In this document: one piece after another, positions 1 to 10,812 of the stretch
Numbering within the stretch: position 1 is the stretch's first letter
Layout of the letters: the number at the start of each line of letters is the position of its first letter
Source: Grammothele lineata
Lineage: Eukaryota > Basidiomycota > Agaricomycetes > Polyporales > Polyporaceae
Length of the DNA: 64,000 nt
Direction: 5' to 3'
NCBI GenBank assembly: GCA_002150815.3
Contig: NDFF03000132.1
Span: 62,001 to 126,000 of the forward strand
The notes under the pieces: model-generated
The model's database searches: none
What the model saw: only the letters and a program-made list of their open reading frames with translations
What the model was told of the DNA's origin: nothing
Translations under genes and position numbers: made by a program

Positions 1-405
1 CTTTTGCGGCAGGACACTTTCCGCATACGGCTACTTTGGCGGGCGTTGAGTAACGTCCGACCTTCCCGGCCGAAGGCCACGTCGATCTAGACCGCGCGTC
101 GTGTGTCGACGATCACGAGCAAAGCAGCGAGCGCGGACCTCTGCCCTCGAGTGAGAGAACGTCAATGTTACATTGGTGTATATAGTAGAAACGGTAGGCC
201 ATACAGGCTGGCCATTATAACACTCCGTATGGCAACTCCGGGTATATGTACAGCCCTTGAATCACAACAGCGAATCGAAGCACGCGCTCGGCACGAGGAA
301 ACAGATTGACGACTGCTCAGAACTGTGTACGAAATCGATTGAACAGCAGCTGAACTATCATGAGAAAACAGCCTTCAATGCAAGCCCGACACCCTGGGGC
401 ACGGC
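1..405. other. left edge, no gene seen
   Basis: This stretch lies downstream of the stop codon of the long-linker hydrophobin on the minus strand. Short open frames occur on the plus strand but none has a recognisable domain, signal peptide or splice structure. It probably holds the 3' UTR of the hydrophobin and the flank of a gene outside the window. Confidence 0.4.
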
Positions 406-2141
406 TCAGAGAGTGATCGGGATACACCCAACATTGATGAGACCATCTGGGAATGTGTTGAGGAAAACCTCAGCGAGGGTATGGATATCAGAAACAGCAA
501 TAACGTACTGTAAGCAGTGCTTTCGCAGCAGACGGGCTTTGCAGTGCTACAGGCGTATGTTAGGAGGACCAATGACTTCGAAGGAAAGACGACTCACCAA
601 GTGTTGCCGCTCTCGATCCCGATAACATTGACCGATGTACACTCAACCCCCACGAGTGCGTCTACACCTTTGACAACTACCCCCAGCAAGCCGAAAAGGA
701 GGTCCCGTCCCGCGTCAGTGTTGGGATCCGCCAGAGTCTGGCAACACTGGAGAGAGCCTGTGTTGCACTGTCCAGTGGGGCCGGTGGGAGGCACGGCGGG
801 CGGGACGGGAGGCGAAGGGGGTACGACGGGAGGAGTGGGAGGAGGAGTAGGAATAGGGTTTACCGAAGGCGGCGAGAGCGTAACGGTTGGGGCCGAAGGG
901 GTGGACAAGGAAGGTAAGGTTGGATGTGAGAGAGGAAGCGAAAGCGACGGGAGAGCGGGCGCAGAGGGAGAAGATACAGAGGGCAAGGTTGGCTTGGAGA
1001 AGGGGAGGGAGGACGTGGGCAGGGATGGTGTGGGCAAAGAGGGGGTAGGTAAGGATGGAGTAGGCAGGGATGGAGTGGACAAGGACGGAGTGGGCAAGGA
1101 CGGAGTGGGCAAGGACGGAGTGGGCAAGGACGGCGTGGGTAAGGACGGCGTGGACAGGGACGGCGTGGGCAGATTCGACGTAGACAGACTCGGCAGACTC
1201 GGCGTGGGGAGTGACAGCGTAGGCAGCGACGGCGTGGGTAGGGACAATGAGGGCTTGGACACAACAGGCGTGGACGACGGACTCGAGGGCGGAGTCGGCG
1301 ACGAAGAGACGGACGCGCTCGAGGTGGTCTCGGAACAATCGTCAGTCGTCGCCGCCGCCGTCGTGGCCCACGGGGAGGACGAAGTGAAGGTGGAGTGGAT
1401 GGTGATCGGGACGGAAAGTGGGGGAATCGACGCAGGGAGAGTGGTCGAAGGCGGGGCGGCAGTGTCCGAGGGGCAGTCGTCGGTGGACGTGCTCGATCCC
1501 GCACTGGACTGGCCGGGCAGCGAAGGGTCCACCGACGGTGCCGAAGAAGGAAGTGCCGAAGGAGCCAGGGTAGTGGGTGAAGCCGAGGGCGATGACAGGA
1601 CCACGATCGACGAGGACGCGGAAGATGCGGAGCTCGAAGTCGGGGTGGCCGCTGTGGGCGTCTCTGATTCACAGTCGTCCGTCGTCGTTGTCGCAGGCTG
1701 GGACGCCGGACCCGAGCTAGATCCCGACGGTTGAGTGGATGCTGGGGGAGAGGGCTCGGGGACAGAGGCCGGAGGGGAAGTGGGGATGAGAGACGTCGGG
1801 ACGGCCGGGTTGCTCGCGGAGGACGCCTGGGTGGGAGCGAGCGAGGTGGAGTCGACGTCCAACGTCATGCTCGGGACGATCGCAGACGTGACGGGCATCG
1901 AGGGCAAGCTCACGGCGGGGAGCGACGCCGGGGCCGAGGATGGCAACTGGCTGTCCGAGGTCGGAGACGCGGCGATTGAAGTGGCGGCGGTTGGAGAGGG
2001 CGAGACCGAGGACGTGGGCTCGTCCAAATGGGAGTCGCACGGGACCGGAGATCCGGCGGCGGATAAGGCGAGGGCAAAGGCGAGAAGGGACAGTAAGACG
2101 TGCTTCGACAGCATCGTGAAGAACGAGCGACGCAACGCCAA
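406..2141 (-). CDS. class I hydrophobin with very long Ser/Thr/Pro linker
   Basis: Secreted, surface-active wall protein of the class I hydrophobin family, which self-assembles at air-water interfaces. Exons by position are 598-2141, 509-546 and 406-446, with introns of 51 and 62 nt; together they give 540 residues. The first ATG is at 2141. The in-frame ATG at 2114 gives a cleaner signal peptide ([20 protein letters not shown]) and may be the true start. After it come roughly 400 residues rich in Ser, Thr and Pro, with many copies of LPTPS and three TTDDC-like motifs. The C-terminal about 85 residues carry the hydrophobin Cys pattern C-x6-CC-x33-C-x13-C-x5-CC-x12-C. The two short last exons hold three of the eight cysteines (CC and the final C), and the fifth is split across the first junction. 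Ordinary class I hydrophobins are 100-150 residues, so the linker is exceptional. A TATA-like CTATAAGT lies at 2207-2214. The gene has a second hydrophobin as its neighbour. Confidence 0.9.
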
Positions 2142-3361
2142 ATAGTGGGCGATGCCGGGGGAAATTGCGGCTGTGGATATGCGAGAGAACCTGCTTCCTC
2201 TGGCGAACTTATAGGCTTCCCCCCATCGAGTTCATGGATATGGCCAGACTCTGTTAGTAAACAGTGAGTGAAAACCTCACCATAAAGGTCGCCGATCGAG
2301 CCAGGCGGAGGCACCACGATGGGCGTAGACCGACCAACGAGCGAGCGGGAGGAGCGGCGAAGTGACGGGACGGTCGTCCTCGTCGGCTCTCGTCTTCGCC
2401 TTCTCCTCGTTCGTCTCGCCGGCGGATCCGGAGCGGGGGGCAAGCCGTGGATCGACCAGCGGCGCCGCGTTCTCTGGCGGGGAATGACCTGCACTTCTCA
2501 AAATATCCTTTGCCAGGTGATGGGCAGTGACAGAACTCTGCTTCCGCGCGACGTCCGTCATGCCTGCAAGGATGCTGCTGGAGCGCGTCTTCGCGTCCGC
2601 CGCAGCCCCCCCCCACCCGCCCTGGACTAGCACTCGGGTAGTTCAGTCGCGCTACGCTCGTATAAAGAATGACAGTGCTCACCTTTGAGATGGCTGCTCT
2701 ATGTGCAGCGGCACCGCCGCGATGCAGTCGACACGCGCGGTGCGGATGGCACTCAACTGTACCGGCGATCTAAAGTGCGATGTGTACGGACCGACGCTCT
2801 GGGAATATACCGATCGAGGATGACTTGCTTCCGGCGGCCCTCAAGATCGGCCCCCCATACGATCGCCGTCCTCCGACCCAGCTCACTTCCGCGTGGGTAA
2901 GTGCATCCTCGTGGCGGATTCCAAAACAGGCAATTCCACATACCTTCTCAGGCACATCATCAGACCCGCCGCGGACGGGCAGCCGCACTGGGGTGCAGGC
3001 TCGTAGCGAGCCATAAGACGTTGAGACTATCTTTCTCTCATATGAGATCCAGAAGAGACGCTACTTCGTCGAGAGCCAATGTCAGCGCATCCGCGAACCG
3101 CACAACGGGACCAATGATCGACATACCTTCACCCTTCGAATTCTGTAACGCACGTCCGCTCGTCGACGCCTACTCCACCGTCGCCAGAGAACCGTCTCGT
3201 GACGGTGAAGTGCCCTCAAATCCAACTACGCCTCCGCGTGCACATAAAAGGCCTTCGTCCAGCGCATCCTCGTCCTTAGCCCATCAGCCTCGTCGCCCAC
3301 TCCAACTTCCAACACCACGCGCTACCCCAGCCGCCCCCACCGCCCCTCGCAAGTACTCGAC
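2142..3361. other. intergenic region between two hydrophobin genes
   Basis: The two hydrophobins are transcribed away from each other, so this 1.2-kb block probably holds both promoters. It contains the TATA-like box of the left gene and, at 3241-3250, the ACATAAAAGG motif about 110 bp ahead of the right gene. Overlapping open frames on both strands show no domain or splice support and look like GC-rich chance frames. Confidence 0.5.
2207..2214 (-). promoter_or_regulatory. TATA-like box of long-linker hydrophobin
   Basis: CTATAAGT on the minus strand, 66 bp upstream of the ATG at 2141 and 93 bp upstream of the ATG at 2114. Strongly expressed fungal hydrophobin genes commonly have a TATA box at about this distance. 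This is inferred from position and sequence only. Confidence 0.4.
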
Positions 3362-3734
3362 ATGCGCGCCTTCGCCTTCACCCTCACCCTCGCCCTTGCC
3401 TTCTTCGGCATTGTTGCTGCCGCTCCCAGCCACTCGGACTCGCAGTGCTCCACCGGCGGCCTTCGCTGCTGCAACCAGGTCGAGAAGGCCAGCTCCCCCG
3501 GGGTCCTGCCCATCCTCGACGCCCTCAAGCTCAACCTCGACAGCAGCTCGCACGTCGGTCTCGCCTGCGACCCCATCACTGGTGGCGGCCAGAGCTGGTA
3601 AGTCGCAGCCACTGTTCGAGCTTGCGGACAGACGCTCACCTCCGCGAAACAGCACGGCTATGCCTGTGTGCTGCGAGGGCAACCACTTCGGTGGCTTTAG
3701 CGTCGGCTGCTCGCCGGTGCCCGTCATCCTCTAA
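3362..3734 (+). CDS. class I hydrophobin
   Basis: Small secreted amphipathic protein that coats aerial hyphae and spores. Exons are 3362-3597 and 3653-3734, joined across a 55-nt GT-AG intron that splits the fifth cysteine codon; the product is 105 residues. Residues 1-21 form a signal peptide ending in Ala-Ala-Ala. The eight cysteines are at 29, 36, 37, 69, 79, 85, 86 and 98, spaced C-x6-CC-x31-C-x9-C-x5-CC-x11-C as in class I proteins. The protein ends VPVIL. The length is normal for the family. A TATA-like element lies about 110 bp upstream. It is divergent from the long-linker hydrophobin; the two may be old duplicates, since both split the fifth-Cys codon with an intron, but they differ greatly outside the Cys core. 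Confidence 0.95.
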
Positions 3735-4627
3735 GGTGTAGGTGTCGGTTCTCATGGACGTGTATCTTTCGGTATGTCCTCTACCTCTTCGCAGACCTGT
3801 TGGATGCTGACCTTGCGGCGTTATTACGCAGTTTGTTCTATCGTCGCAGGGAGGCACACTCACATCGCTATTTACTATCTTCTCTTGTCGACACGGCTCT
3901 TGAGTTTCTTTCGCCCGGCCCGTCTCGATGTACACACATGTTATCTATGGGGTAGTGTAAGATTGGAATGGAATGGCGACGGACACACATTTTTAGCTGC
4001 GAGACCCACCTGAGCGAATGTCGACGTCCGGCAAGCCAGCTTGGATTACGAGGCGTTTTGAGATGTGCCTGAAAATAAAAGCAGATACGTCCGCTTGGAA
4101 GATGTACCTATCGCCGAACCAGACCGCTATCTAGGACTAGAACCGGTATGACGGTTACCGGCGGTACTAGGTGTGCCTCAACCTAACGCAATGTGTCGGA
4201 GGAGGGTACGTCCCGATCGATCTGTGCATTCTTAACCATGCAGAATCCGATTGCTTCCGCTACGCAACAAGCCCAGGCGCCCGCGAGGCAACATTGCATC
4301 GCGTGGAGCGCACGCGATGCCTCGCATTGGGTACGAGGACAGACTGAGAAGGCAGAGCGGTCTCCACCGGCCGCCGAGTAGGTTTGAGGATGCGCAGCAA
4401 TGGTAGCCAGGGATGCTGGTGGAGAGCGAGCAGTATAAGAACGGACGAGGATGGACGATGCTAAGCACCCGGCTTTGACACCAAGTCTCCACCCCAGCTG
4501 CTGCGTTCGTTGTCTTCCATCCTCTGCAAAGTACGCTATTAGCAACAAGCCAAACTTCCTTCACGTTACAACCCTACCTCTCGGCCGACTTCCCTCCCAA
4601 GACACCAGCCCGCACCCTACCTTCGAC
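3735..4627. other. intergenic region, nothing firm
   Basis: It begins with the likely 3' UTR of the hydrophobin. The sequence TATAAGA at 4434-4440 may be a promoter element for the possible peptide gene that follows. No coding region, repeat or RNA gene can be supported. Confidence 0.4.
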
Positions 4628-4798
4628 ATGCACTTCGCGATGATCCACTTGCTCATCGCCGTCGCCGTCGGGGCCACGATGGCTGCGCCTGCACCCGGGA
4701 TGCCACTCCCCATGCGTATCGCTGCTGCGTCGCCGTCGGTGAAGGGGATAGGCGGAACGGAGGTGTGGGCGCTACCGTTAGGGGTCATGAAGTATTGA
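4628..4798 (+). CDS. possible small secreted peptide
   Basis: A single-exon frame of 56 residues. It begins with a plausible signal peptide (MHFAMIHLLIAVAVGATMAA) followed by a short Ala/Pro/Gly-rich mature part ending in VMKY. It has no cysteines and no CaaX motif, so it is neither a hydrophobin nor a typical mushroom pheromone precursor. The frame extends upstream to 4451, but that extra part is unlike a secreted protein, so the internal ATG was preferred. TATAAGA lies about 190 bp upstream. Without homologues this could be a chance frame; the support is only the signal-like N terminus. Confidence 0.3.
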   Translation: MHFAMIHLLIAVAVGATMAAPAPGMPLPMRIAAASPSVKGIGGTEVWALPLGVMKY

Positions 4799-5657
4799 AC
4801 GGCGGGAGAGGGAATCACGGGGTGAGTGTCGATTAAACCTTTGTCGTGCGTGAGGGTGTATAGGGCTGACGGTATTGAAAGGTCGGGCGTAGAGCGATGA
4901 ACCGGAGATGGTGGTATGATAGACTGGGTCCTGGACGGCCTTGGAGCTTGAAGTCTCGACTCATTGGATCCTGTGTATCGTTATAGAGATGTTAAGACGT
5001 ATACCGCGGAGATGCGATAGCACGAGTGCTTTGTGTTCACTCGCTGGAGCTGGACGTAACATTATCGGAGCCGGGGATGATAAGCAGATTAAGAGGGGTG
5101 CCTGGTACTAGTCTTCTACTACCGCTCCGGAGGGTGGACTTCTGCATTGAAAACATCCGACGCGAACACGCGCTGAATCAGGAAGCGATGGTTCTCAGTT
5201 GGATAGAAGAGGCAAGGAAATTACTCTATCATAGAGATGTGCTGCGAAGAGCTAGATTCGTTCACTGGCAATGTTATTCTTGTCAGTGTATAAGTTACGA
5301 CATCTCAGGACGCAGGAGAGATGCTCACCGACGACACCCTGATAATGACATGACTGCTGCAGGAGCAAATGATGCAAGTTTCTTTCGCGAGATAGCTCAA
5401 TGCCACCCACATCTTCTAGCCCCGAGTAATGCTTGGAAGCTTGAATCCACGCATGGAACTGGCGGGATAGAGAGCGGGAGCGAAGCGGAAGCGCCCGCAC
5501 TGTCGCCACGGAAGCCAAACAGAGCCAAAGACCGGGGTCGACACAGCGACTGGATTTTGGCCCATCCGTCGTCGTTCGCGTCCCCCGCCCCTTCCGCCCA
5601 CACGTCCTCCGTCTACGCCCCGCCCTCCGTCTTTTTCTCTCTCCTCGTCGCTTCGCT
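4799..5657. other. intergenic region upstream of septin
   Basis: No supported gene. Open frames here overlap on both strands and lack domains. The last 100 bp is pyrimidine-rich (CCGTC, TCTCTCCTCG), typical of a fungal promoter and 5' UTR next to the septin start. Confidence 0.4.
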
Positions 5658-7293
5658 ATGGCTGCTGCTCCCTTCTCCGACGGCATTGGTATCGCCAACC
5701 TGCCCAACCAGGTGAGCGTCGCTCGCACATGGGCGCCAGCGCGTCCGTGTTTCCGTACGCGGCTGTACTGAACGAGTGTGTTCGGCGTAACAGAGGCATA
5801 AGATTGTCGCCAAGCGCGGGGCCCACTTCACCATTATGGTAGTTGGTGAGTGTGCTTCTCTCGTTGTCGCAGGAGGCATACACAGTGGGACGAAGGAGAT
5901 GCGCGACTGCGCGGTTGCGCCTGGACATGCCACGCTGTTCGGCCATTCTCTCATTCTCTTGCGCGGGTTGTATGCCACATCCTGTTGCTTCCTTCGACGT
6001 ACCTTTACTTGTCCTATCTCCGTCTGAACGCGATTCATGAACGCGAAACCCACCAACTACATCGCCAGGCGAGTCCGGTCTTGGGAAGACGACCCTCATC
6101 AACACCCTCTTCTCGACCGAGCTCTCGTCCCCCAAGAACTACACCAGGCGCCACCAAAAGCAGCTCGACAAGCTCACCGAGGTCGAGATCATCAAGGCCG
6201 AGCTTGAGGAGAAGCAGTTCAAGACGAAGCTCACCGTCATCGACACCCCCGGCTTCGGCGACTACGTCAACAACCGCGACTCGTGGGCTCCCATCGTTGA
6301 TTTTATCGACGACCAGCACGAGGCGTACATGCGCCAGGAGCAGCAGCCTGAGCGCAAGGAGAAGATTGACCTCCGGGTGCATGCGTGCCTGTACTTCATC
6401 CGCCCGACGGGCCACACGTGAGTGCCAGTGTCCGTCGAATTGGAAGCACAGTTTTTGAAGGATTTTGATATTGCAGTCTCAAGCCTCTTGACATTGAGAT
6501 CATGAAGCGCCTCGGTACCCGCGTTAACTTGATCCCCGTCATTGCCAAGGCCGATACCCTCACTCAGAACGACCTGTACACCTTCAAGCAGCGCGTATGT
6601 ACCTCATTGTTATCCCGTGCTTGTGCTTGCATTGAAGCTTCCCCTTCTCCAGATCCGCCAGGTCATCCAGGCTCAGGGCATCCGTGTTTACCAGCCCCCC
6701 ATGGAGTCCGACGATGAGGTCAGCGCCGAGCACGCCCGCGTGCTTTCCGAGGCGATGCCCTTCTCGATCATCGGCTCGACCGAGGATGTGACGACGCAGG
6801 ACGGGCGGACCGTCAAGGGCCGCGAGTACCTCTGGGGCGTGGCCGAGGTCGAGAACGAGAACCACTGTGACTTCCGGAAGCTGCGGAGCCTTCTCATCCG
6901 GACGTACATGCTCGACCTTATCTCGACGACGGAGGACCTCCACTACGAGAACTACCGGCAGGCGCAGATGGAGACGCGCAAGTTTGGCGAGCAGAAGCCG
7001 CGCAAGTTCGAGAACCCGAAGTTCAAGGAGGAGGAGGAGGCGCTCAGGAAGCGGTTCACGGAGCAGGTCAAGGCGGAGGAAGCGCGGTTCAGGCAGTGGG
7101 AGCAGCACGTACGTGACCGATTTCGTTCTGCGCGTTGTGTTAACACTGATCACTATCCTTTTGCATTTAGCTCATCGCGGAACGCGACCGCCTCAACAAA
7201 GATCTCGAGATGGCGCACAGCGCCATCAAAGCGCTCGAGGCCGAGCTCGACAACCTCCAGGTTGGTTACGGCCGCGGCACCGGCAGGCGGTAA
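5658..7293 (+). CDS. CDC12: septin, CDC12-type
   Basis: GTP-binding cytoskeletal protein of the septin hetero-oligomer, which builds filaments at septa, hyphal tips and basidiospores. Six exons: 5658-5711, 5794-5845, 6069-6417, 6477-6594, 6653-7108 and 7171-7293, giving 383 residues. The P-loop GESGLGKT is at residues 36-43, the G3 motif DTPG at 94-97, and AKAD (G4) follows [10 protein letters not shown]. The stretch [14 protein letters not shown] is the form I associate with the Cdc12/AspC branch rather than Cdc3, Cdc10 or Cdc11. The C terminus has a charged heptad-rich helix (about residues 290-370) as expected for coiled-coil septins, then GRGTGRR. The start was chosen because it leads directly into a phase-matched chain of exons. 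The paralogue group is from memory of motifs, so septin is certain but the CDC12 label is probable. Confidence 0.95.
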
Positions 7294-7827
7294 ATCATCG
7301 CCTTCGCTGCAAGCTGCTGTTGGCAGGCTCGCCTGGCAAAACATTGGTTCTCACTCGCCACCCGTCCCGTACGATACCCGCCGACCCGCGTCCGCTCCTT
7401 CGCGCGTGATACAGTATATCAATCCTCGTTGTGTGCCTGTTGTGTTTCCCTCCCTCTCTGTGTTGTTTCTCCAACCCGTCCCCGCAGGAACGCTAGCCTC
7501 GTGGTCGCCCGTCGCTCGTTCAGTTGGCTTTGGCTTCGGCCGCTCCGCTTCGGTATACGTATCTCAGTTATTTTTTCATGGCTAGTCACGGATAATGTCA
7601 TCTCCTGAACCCGGTAGTCGTACTGGTGGGGCGGTGTGATCATGTGTGCGCAGAAGCAGGCTGGAGTTGGCAAGGAACTTTCCGGAGTGGAGGAGATATC
7701 GGTCCGCGTGCGGGCGTGGAGGCGCAGCTTGTTGGAGGAGCATGTGTTCACGAGCCACGGCGATCGTCCCCACGGGCAACGTGATGTGGAGCTTCTGGCA
7801 GTAGTCGTGCTCGGTAGTCTACGTCGC
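7294..7827. other. region downstream of septin, nothing firm
   Basis: Holds the septin 3' UTR. The open frame running through it continues from a septin exon in the wrong frame and is not coding. No RNA gene or repeat seen. Confidence 0.4.
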
Positions 7828-8112
7828 TCAAAGGCGAAATGGCCTCAGTGACGCATTATATAGGGCGAGATATGTATGAAGAACGGCGGATGTGGCAAAC
7901 AACCTCAGCGCCCGAGCGACGAGCGCGAATGTCGCGACAATGTTGGCTGTCATGATCGTCCACATGAGTCCAAGGATAGTTGGCGTCTGGACGGGCTGCG
8001 GCGGCTCATACCTTTCGGGTTTGCGAAAGTAGGTTTCGGCCGCGGTAGACAGGGTGGCATCGAACTTTGGAGGAATCTCGGACCGTGGATATGGACCCGG
8101 CAGGGCGAACAT
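7828..8112 (-). CDS. possible small membrane protein
   Basis: Open frame of 94 residues starting at the ATG at 8112 (MFALPGPYPRSEIPPKFD). The first 50 residues are Pro/charged and soluble. Residues 50-80 are a long hydrophobic stretch (PTILGLMWTIMTANIVATFA and on) that would span a membrane once or twice, and the protein ends in SLRPFRL. The frame is open upstream to 8304, so a longer product or an upstream exon is possible. I do not recognise the family. It is tail-to-tail with the septin. The coherent amphipathic/hydrophobic layout is the only support. Confidence 0.3.
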   Translation of the reverse strand: MFALPGPYPRSEIPPKFDATLSTAAETYFRKPERYEPPQPVQTPTILGLMWTIMTANIVATFALVARALRLFATSAVLHTYLALYNASLRPFRL

Positions 8113-9228
8113 GGCCGGGCTGGGCTTCTTGGCCTGAGGGCGTTCACTTGCGCAACGTGCCTGTCTATTGAATCGCGGCATGCCACACTTTCGCTGCGTT
8201 TGGAAGCCGCGTAGGGTTGTGCATGGCATGTACATACTTCTCGCCGCGAAGGAGACGAATGGCTGCCTCGCACGTCGCTCATGCTTGCGCAAAGAAGCCC
8301 TCACGGTAAACCCTATCCAACGTTCTGGGGACTTCCTCCTCGTGGGCGTCCTCCACGAAGTGGTCTAATAGGGGCACTAGTGTCGGACGTCGGACATTGG
8401 GGCAGTTGGGCGTTGGGAGGACAGCATCCGAGAGGACTAGTGCCGACATGCCGACTGCGACGGGACGCCGCCGCCCGCCTTGTCGCCTTCTTGATGGCCA
8501 GAGGACGGCGCGAGACGGCGGGGCGAACGGGTGAGATTTGGGGTTGGGATTTCATGATTCGTGATTCGGACGCGCGGTCGTGGGGGCGCGCGGCCTCTGG
8601 CTGTTTGCGGGCCCGAGGAGGACGAGCGGCGGGAAAGGGGGTTAAACGAGTATGTGGTTTACTCAGATCGAAACTAGGTATGAAGATGGATCACGGTCGA
8701 GCGTACGGACTGGACAGATCAGGTTTACGAGGAAATGCTTATGCCGAGGGGCCGCGCTAAGGGAGGAGATATATGTGCCCTGTTTCCAGGAGCATGCGGC
8801 AAAGGGAGGATGTTCCCAGCCGCTGACGCAAGGATAGGCCGGGGGAAGGGAAACGAGGGAACGGAGGTGATGGACGCGACGGTCGATATACCGCTGCGAG
8901 CGAAGGGCGTTGAATAACTGGGCCTCCCGTCCCGATTTGGTCGAAAGACGCTCCTGTGCGCGGCTGATTTGGATCTGTTTCCATTCTGTCGTGCGTGCGC
9001 GTCCGCGGCCGCTTTACGTTTGAAGATGCTTCCCCCGTCCGCTTGCCAGAACCGGACACAGCATGACATCGCTCCTAGGTGGGGCCGACAAACAACTGCA
9101 AACACCGCGTCGACATATCTTCCCCGCTTTTGCCGCTCGTTTTCCCCCACACTCCAGGCCCTTTCGCTCTTCGAAGCTTCGGAGACGACGACGACGACAA
9201 ACAAGCCACCAATATTACTCTCTTAGCC
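8113..9228. other. intergenic region, nothing firm
   Basis: GC-rich sequence with overlapping short frames on both strands and no domains. The last bases before 9229 include a short (ACG)n run in what is probably the 5' UTR of the next gene. Confidence 0.4.
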
Positions 9229-10812
9229 ATGTCCCGCACTCCCATTCCCGCTGTTGCACGCCGCAAGCTCTCCCAGGTCGCCGCCGTCCAGTCCGTGTAC
9301 ACCTCTTCTGCCCAGCACTCTCTTCCCGCGGAAACTCGTCCGGAGGTCGGGCGTCGTGATGGGCGTAAGGGCAATGCTTCCTCTGCTGCAGAGGTCAAGA
9401 CGTGAGTTTTCGTACTGTCATTTCTCCCCGCGCGCTCCATTTGTATCTTGCCACCGGACGCTCGGTCCGAGCACCGTGCATGTACTGAACTCCACTTCCG
9501 CAGTCTTATGGGCGGTTTCGTCCGTCCGGCAGAGATTCGCGCTGCCAACTGGGCGCGCCGCAGGGCTGTCGACGATCAGGCGCCGTCCGCGTCTTCGTAC
9601 GCCGAATCCTCTCGTTCAGGAGCCAAAACTCGGTCTCGGTCCGTACCTCCACACCTTTTGTCCGTGGGCCCTTCCTCCAGCAATGGAATGAACATTCGTG
9701 CTCTCCACACTTCGGCTGTCCGCCGCGCCGACGACCGCCTTCCCTTCGAGAGGCGCCGTGAAGAAATTCCCACTTCCTCATGGAGCCGTCCCCCTCGTCC
9801 CTCGCAGGACGCGAATGACGACGTGGTCCCTACCTACTACGTCGAGCGCAAGCGTCAGCGCGAAACCATCTCCCAGCGCAAGGAGGAAGAGGGTAGCCTC
9901 ATGGCCGAACTCAACGCTGGCATCCTCAGCGATGGTCTTGCTGCCGCTACCCGAGTTCGCGACGAGAAGATCCCCGTTGAGCTCCGCCTTCCCGACGGCA
10001 CCATCCGCCACCCCAGCGGATTTGAGCCTCCGACTGCGGAGACCGAGTTCCACCCTGTTGCTGCCAAGGTGCCCACTGAGGACCATCCTCTCCTTGCTAC
10101 CGTCAAGCAACCTTGGGATGAGCGCGAGTTTGCCCAGGTCGGTGCCGATCCCATTGAGCCGTGCCCTGTGACCGAGGCGGAGTGGATCAAGCGCATGGTG
10201 GAGAGCGGGAGTACCAGCGGTCGGATCGCAGCCGTTCAGGACTTGGGTGCAGAGCAGCCTATGCCCGCGGGTCTGGGTTCCACGACGTCGGCTCAACGCA
10301 GGAAGATCCGCACGTCTGCCTGGGACCCTCCCACCCTCTCCTCCGACGACCCCGAGAGCGCTGTGCTGCAGTTCTACGTCGAGCGGAAGAAGATGCGCGA
10401 GTCGATCGAAGAGCAGAAGGGTGCTGTTCACACGGACCTCATGCATGAGCTCAACACGGGCATCCTCTCGGACGACGTCGCCGCGCACATACGCCATCAG
10501 GAGGAGAAGATCCCCGTCGAGGTGACGCTCGAAGACGGGACGGTAGTGCACCCGAGTGGCTTTGAGCCGCCGACGGCCGAGACGGAGTTCCACCCCATCG
10601 CCGCGAAGCCTGGTGATGCGACGAAGCTCCCCTGGACCGAGGCGCTCGGTGCGAAACGTCCTGGCGAGAGCAGGAGTTTCCACACAAGCGCCGTCGCGCG
10701 CACCTCTGCAGGCACCGTCATGGAGCGTGTGTTCGAGATACAAGGGCTCGCGGTGGCCCCGAAGGCGCACAGGCTAGCGGCGAAGCTCGGGGAAGAGCGC
10801 GACGTTGACTAG
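9229..10812 (+). CDS. duplicated-domain protein, probably mitochondrial
   Basis: Two exons, 9229-9401 and 9504-10812, give 493 residues. The N terminus is rich in Arg, Ser and Ala with almost no acidic residues for the first 30 residues, like a mitochondrial presequence. The motifs RALHTSAVRR and RSFHTSAVAR, typical around cleavage sites of basidiomycete mitochondrial precursors, appear before the first repeat and after the second. The body holds two copies of a unit of about 75 residues: YVERKRQRETI...IPVELRLPDGTIRHPSGF...TAETEFHP and YVERKKMRESI...IPVEVTLEDGTVVHPSGF...TAETEFHP. The second copy is diverged but clearly an internal duplication. I do not recognise a named domain. Each unit combines a charged helix (YVERK to EEK) with a short beta part ending in PSGFEPPTAETEFHP. 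Function unknown; location is inferred. Confidence 0.85.

Noticed and set aside
517..1734. 405-residue Gly/Val/Asp-rich plus-strand frame ([10 protein letters not shown] repeats)
   Set aside because: It is the complement of the LPTPS repeat region of the hydrophobin gene, which has a signal peptide, the Cys core and correct splice sites on the other strand.
4628..4798. Mating pheromone precursor
   Set aside because: The peptide ends VMKY and has no C-terminal CaaX box, so it cannot be a farnesylated mushroom pheromone. It was kept only as a possible secreted peptide.
9778..10770. 330-residue minus-strand frame
   Set aside because: It is the antisense shadow of the duplicated-domain gene. 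The plus frame has the internal repeats and the spliced N terminus.
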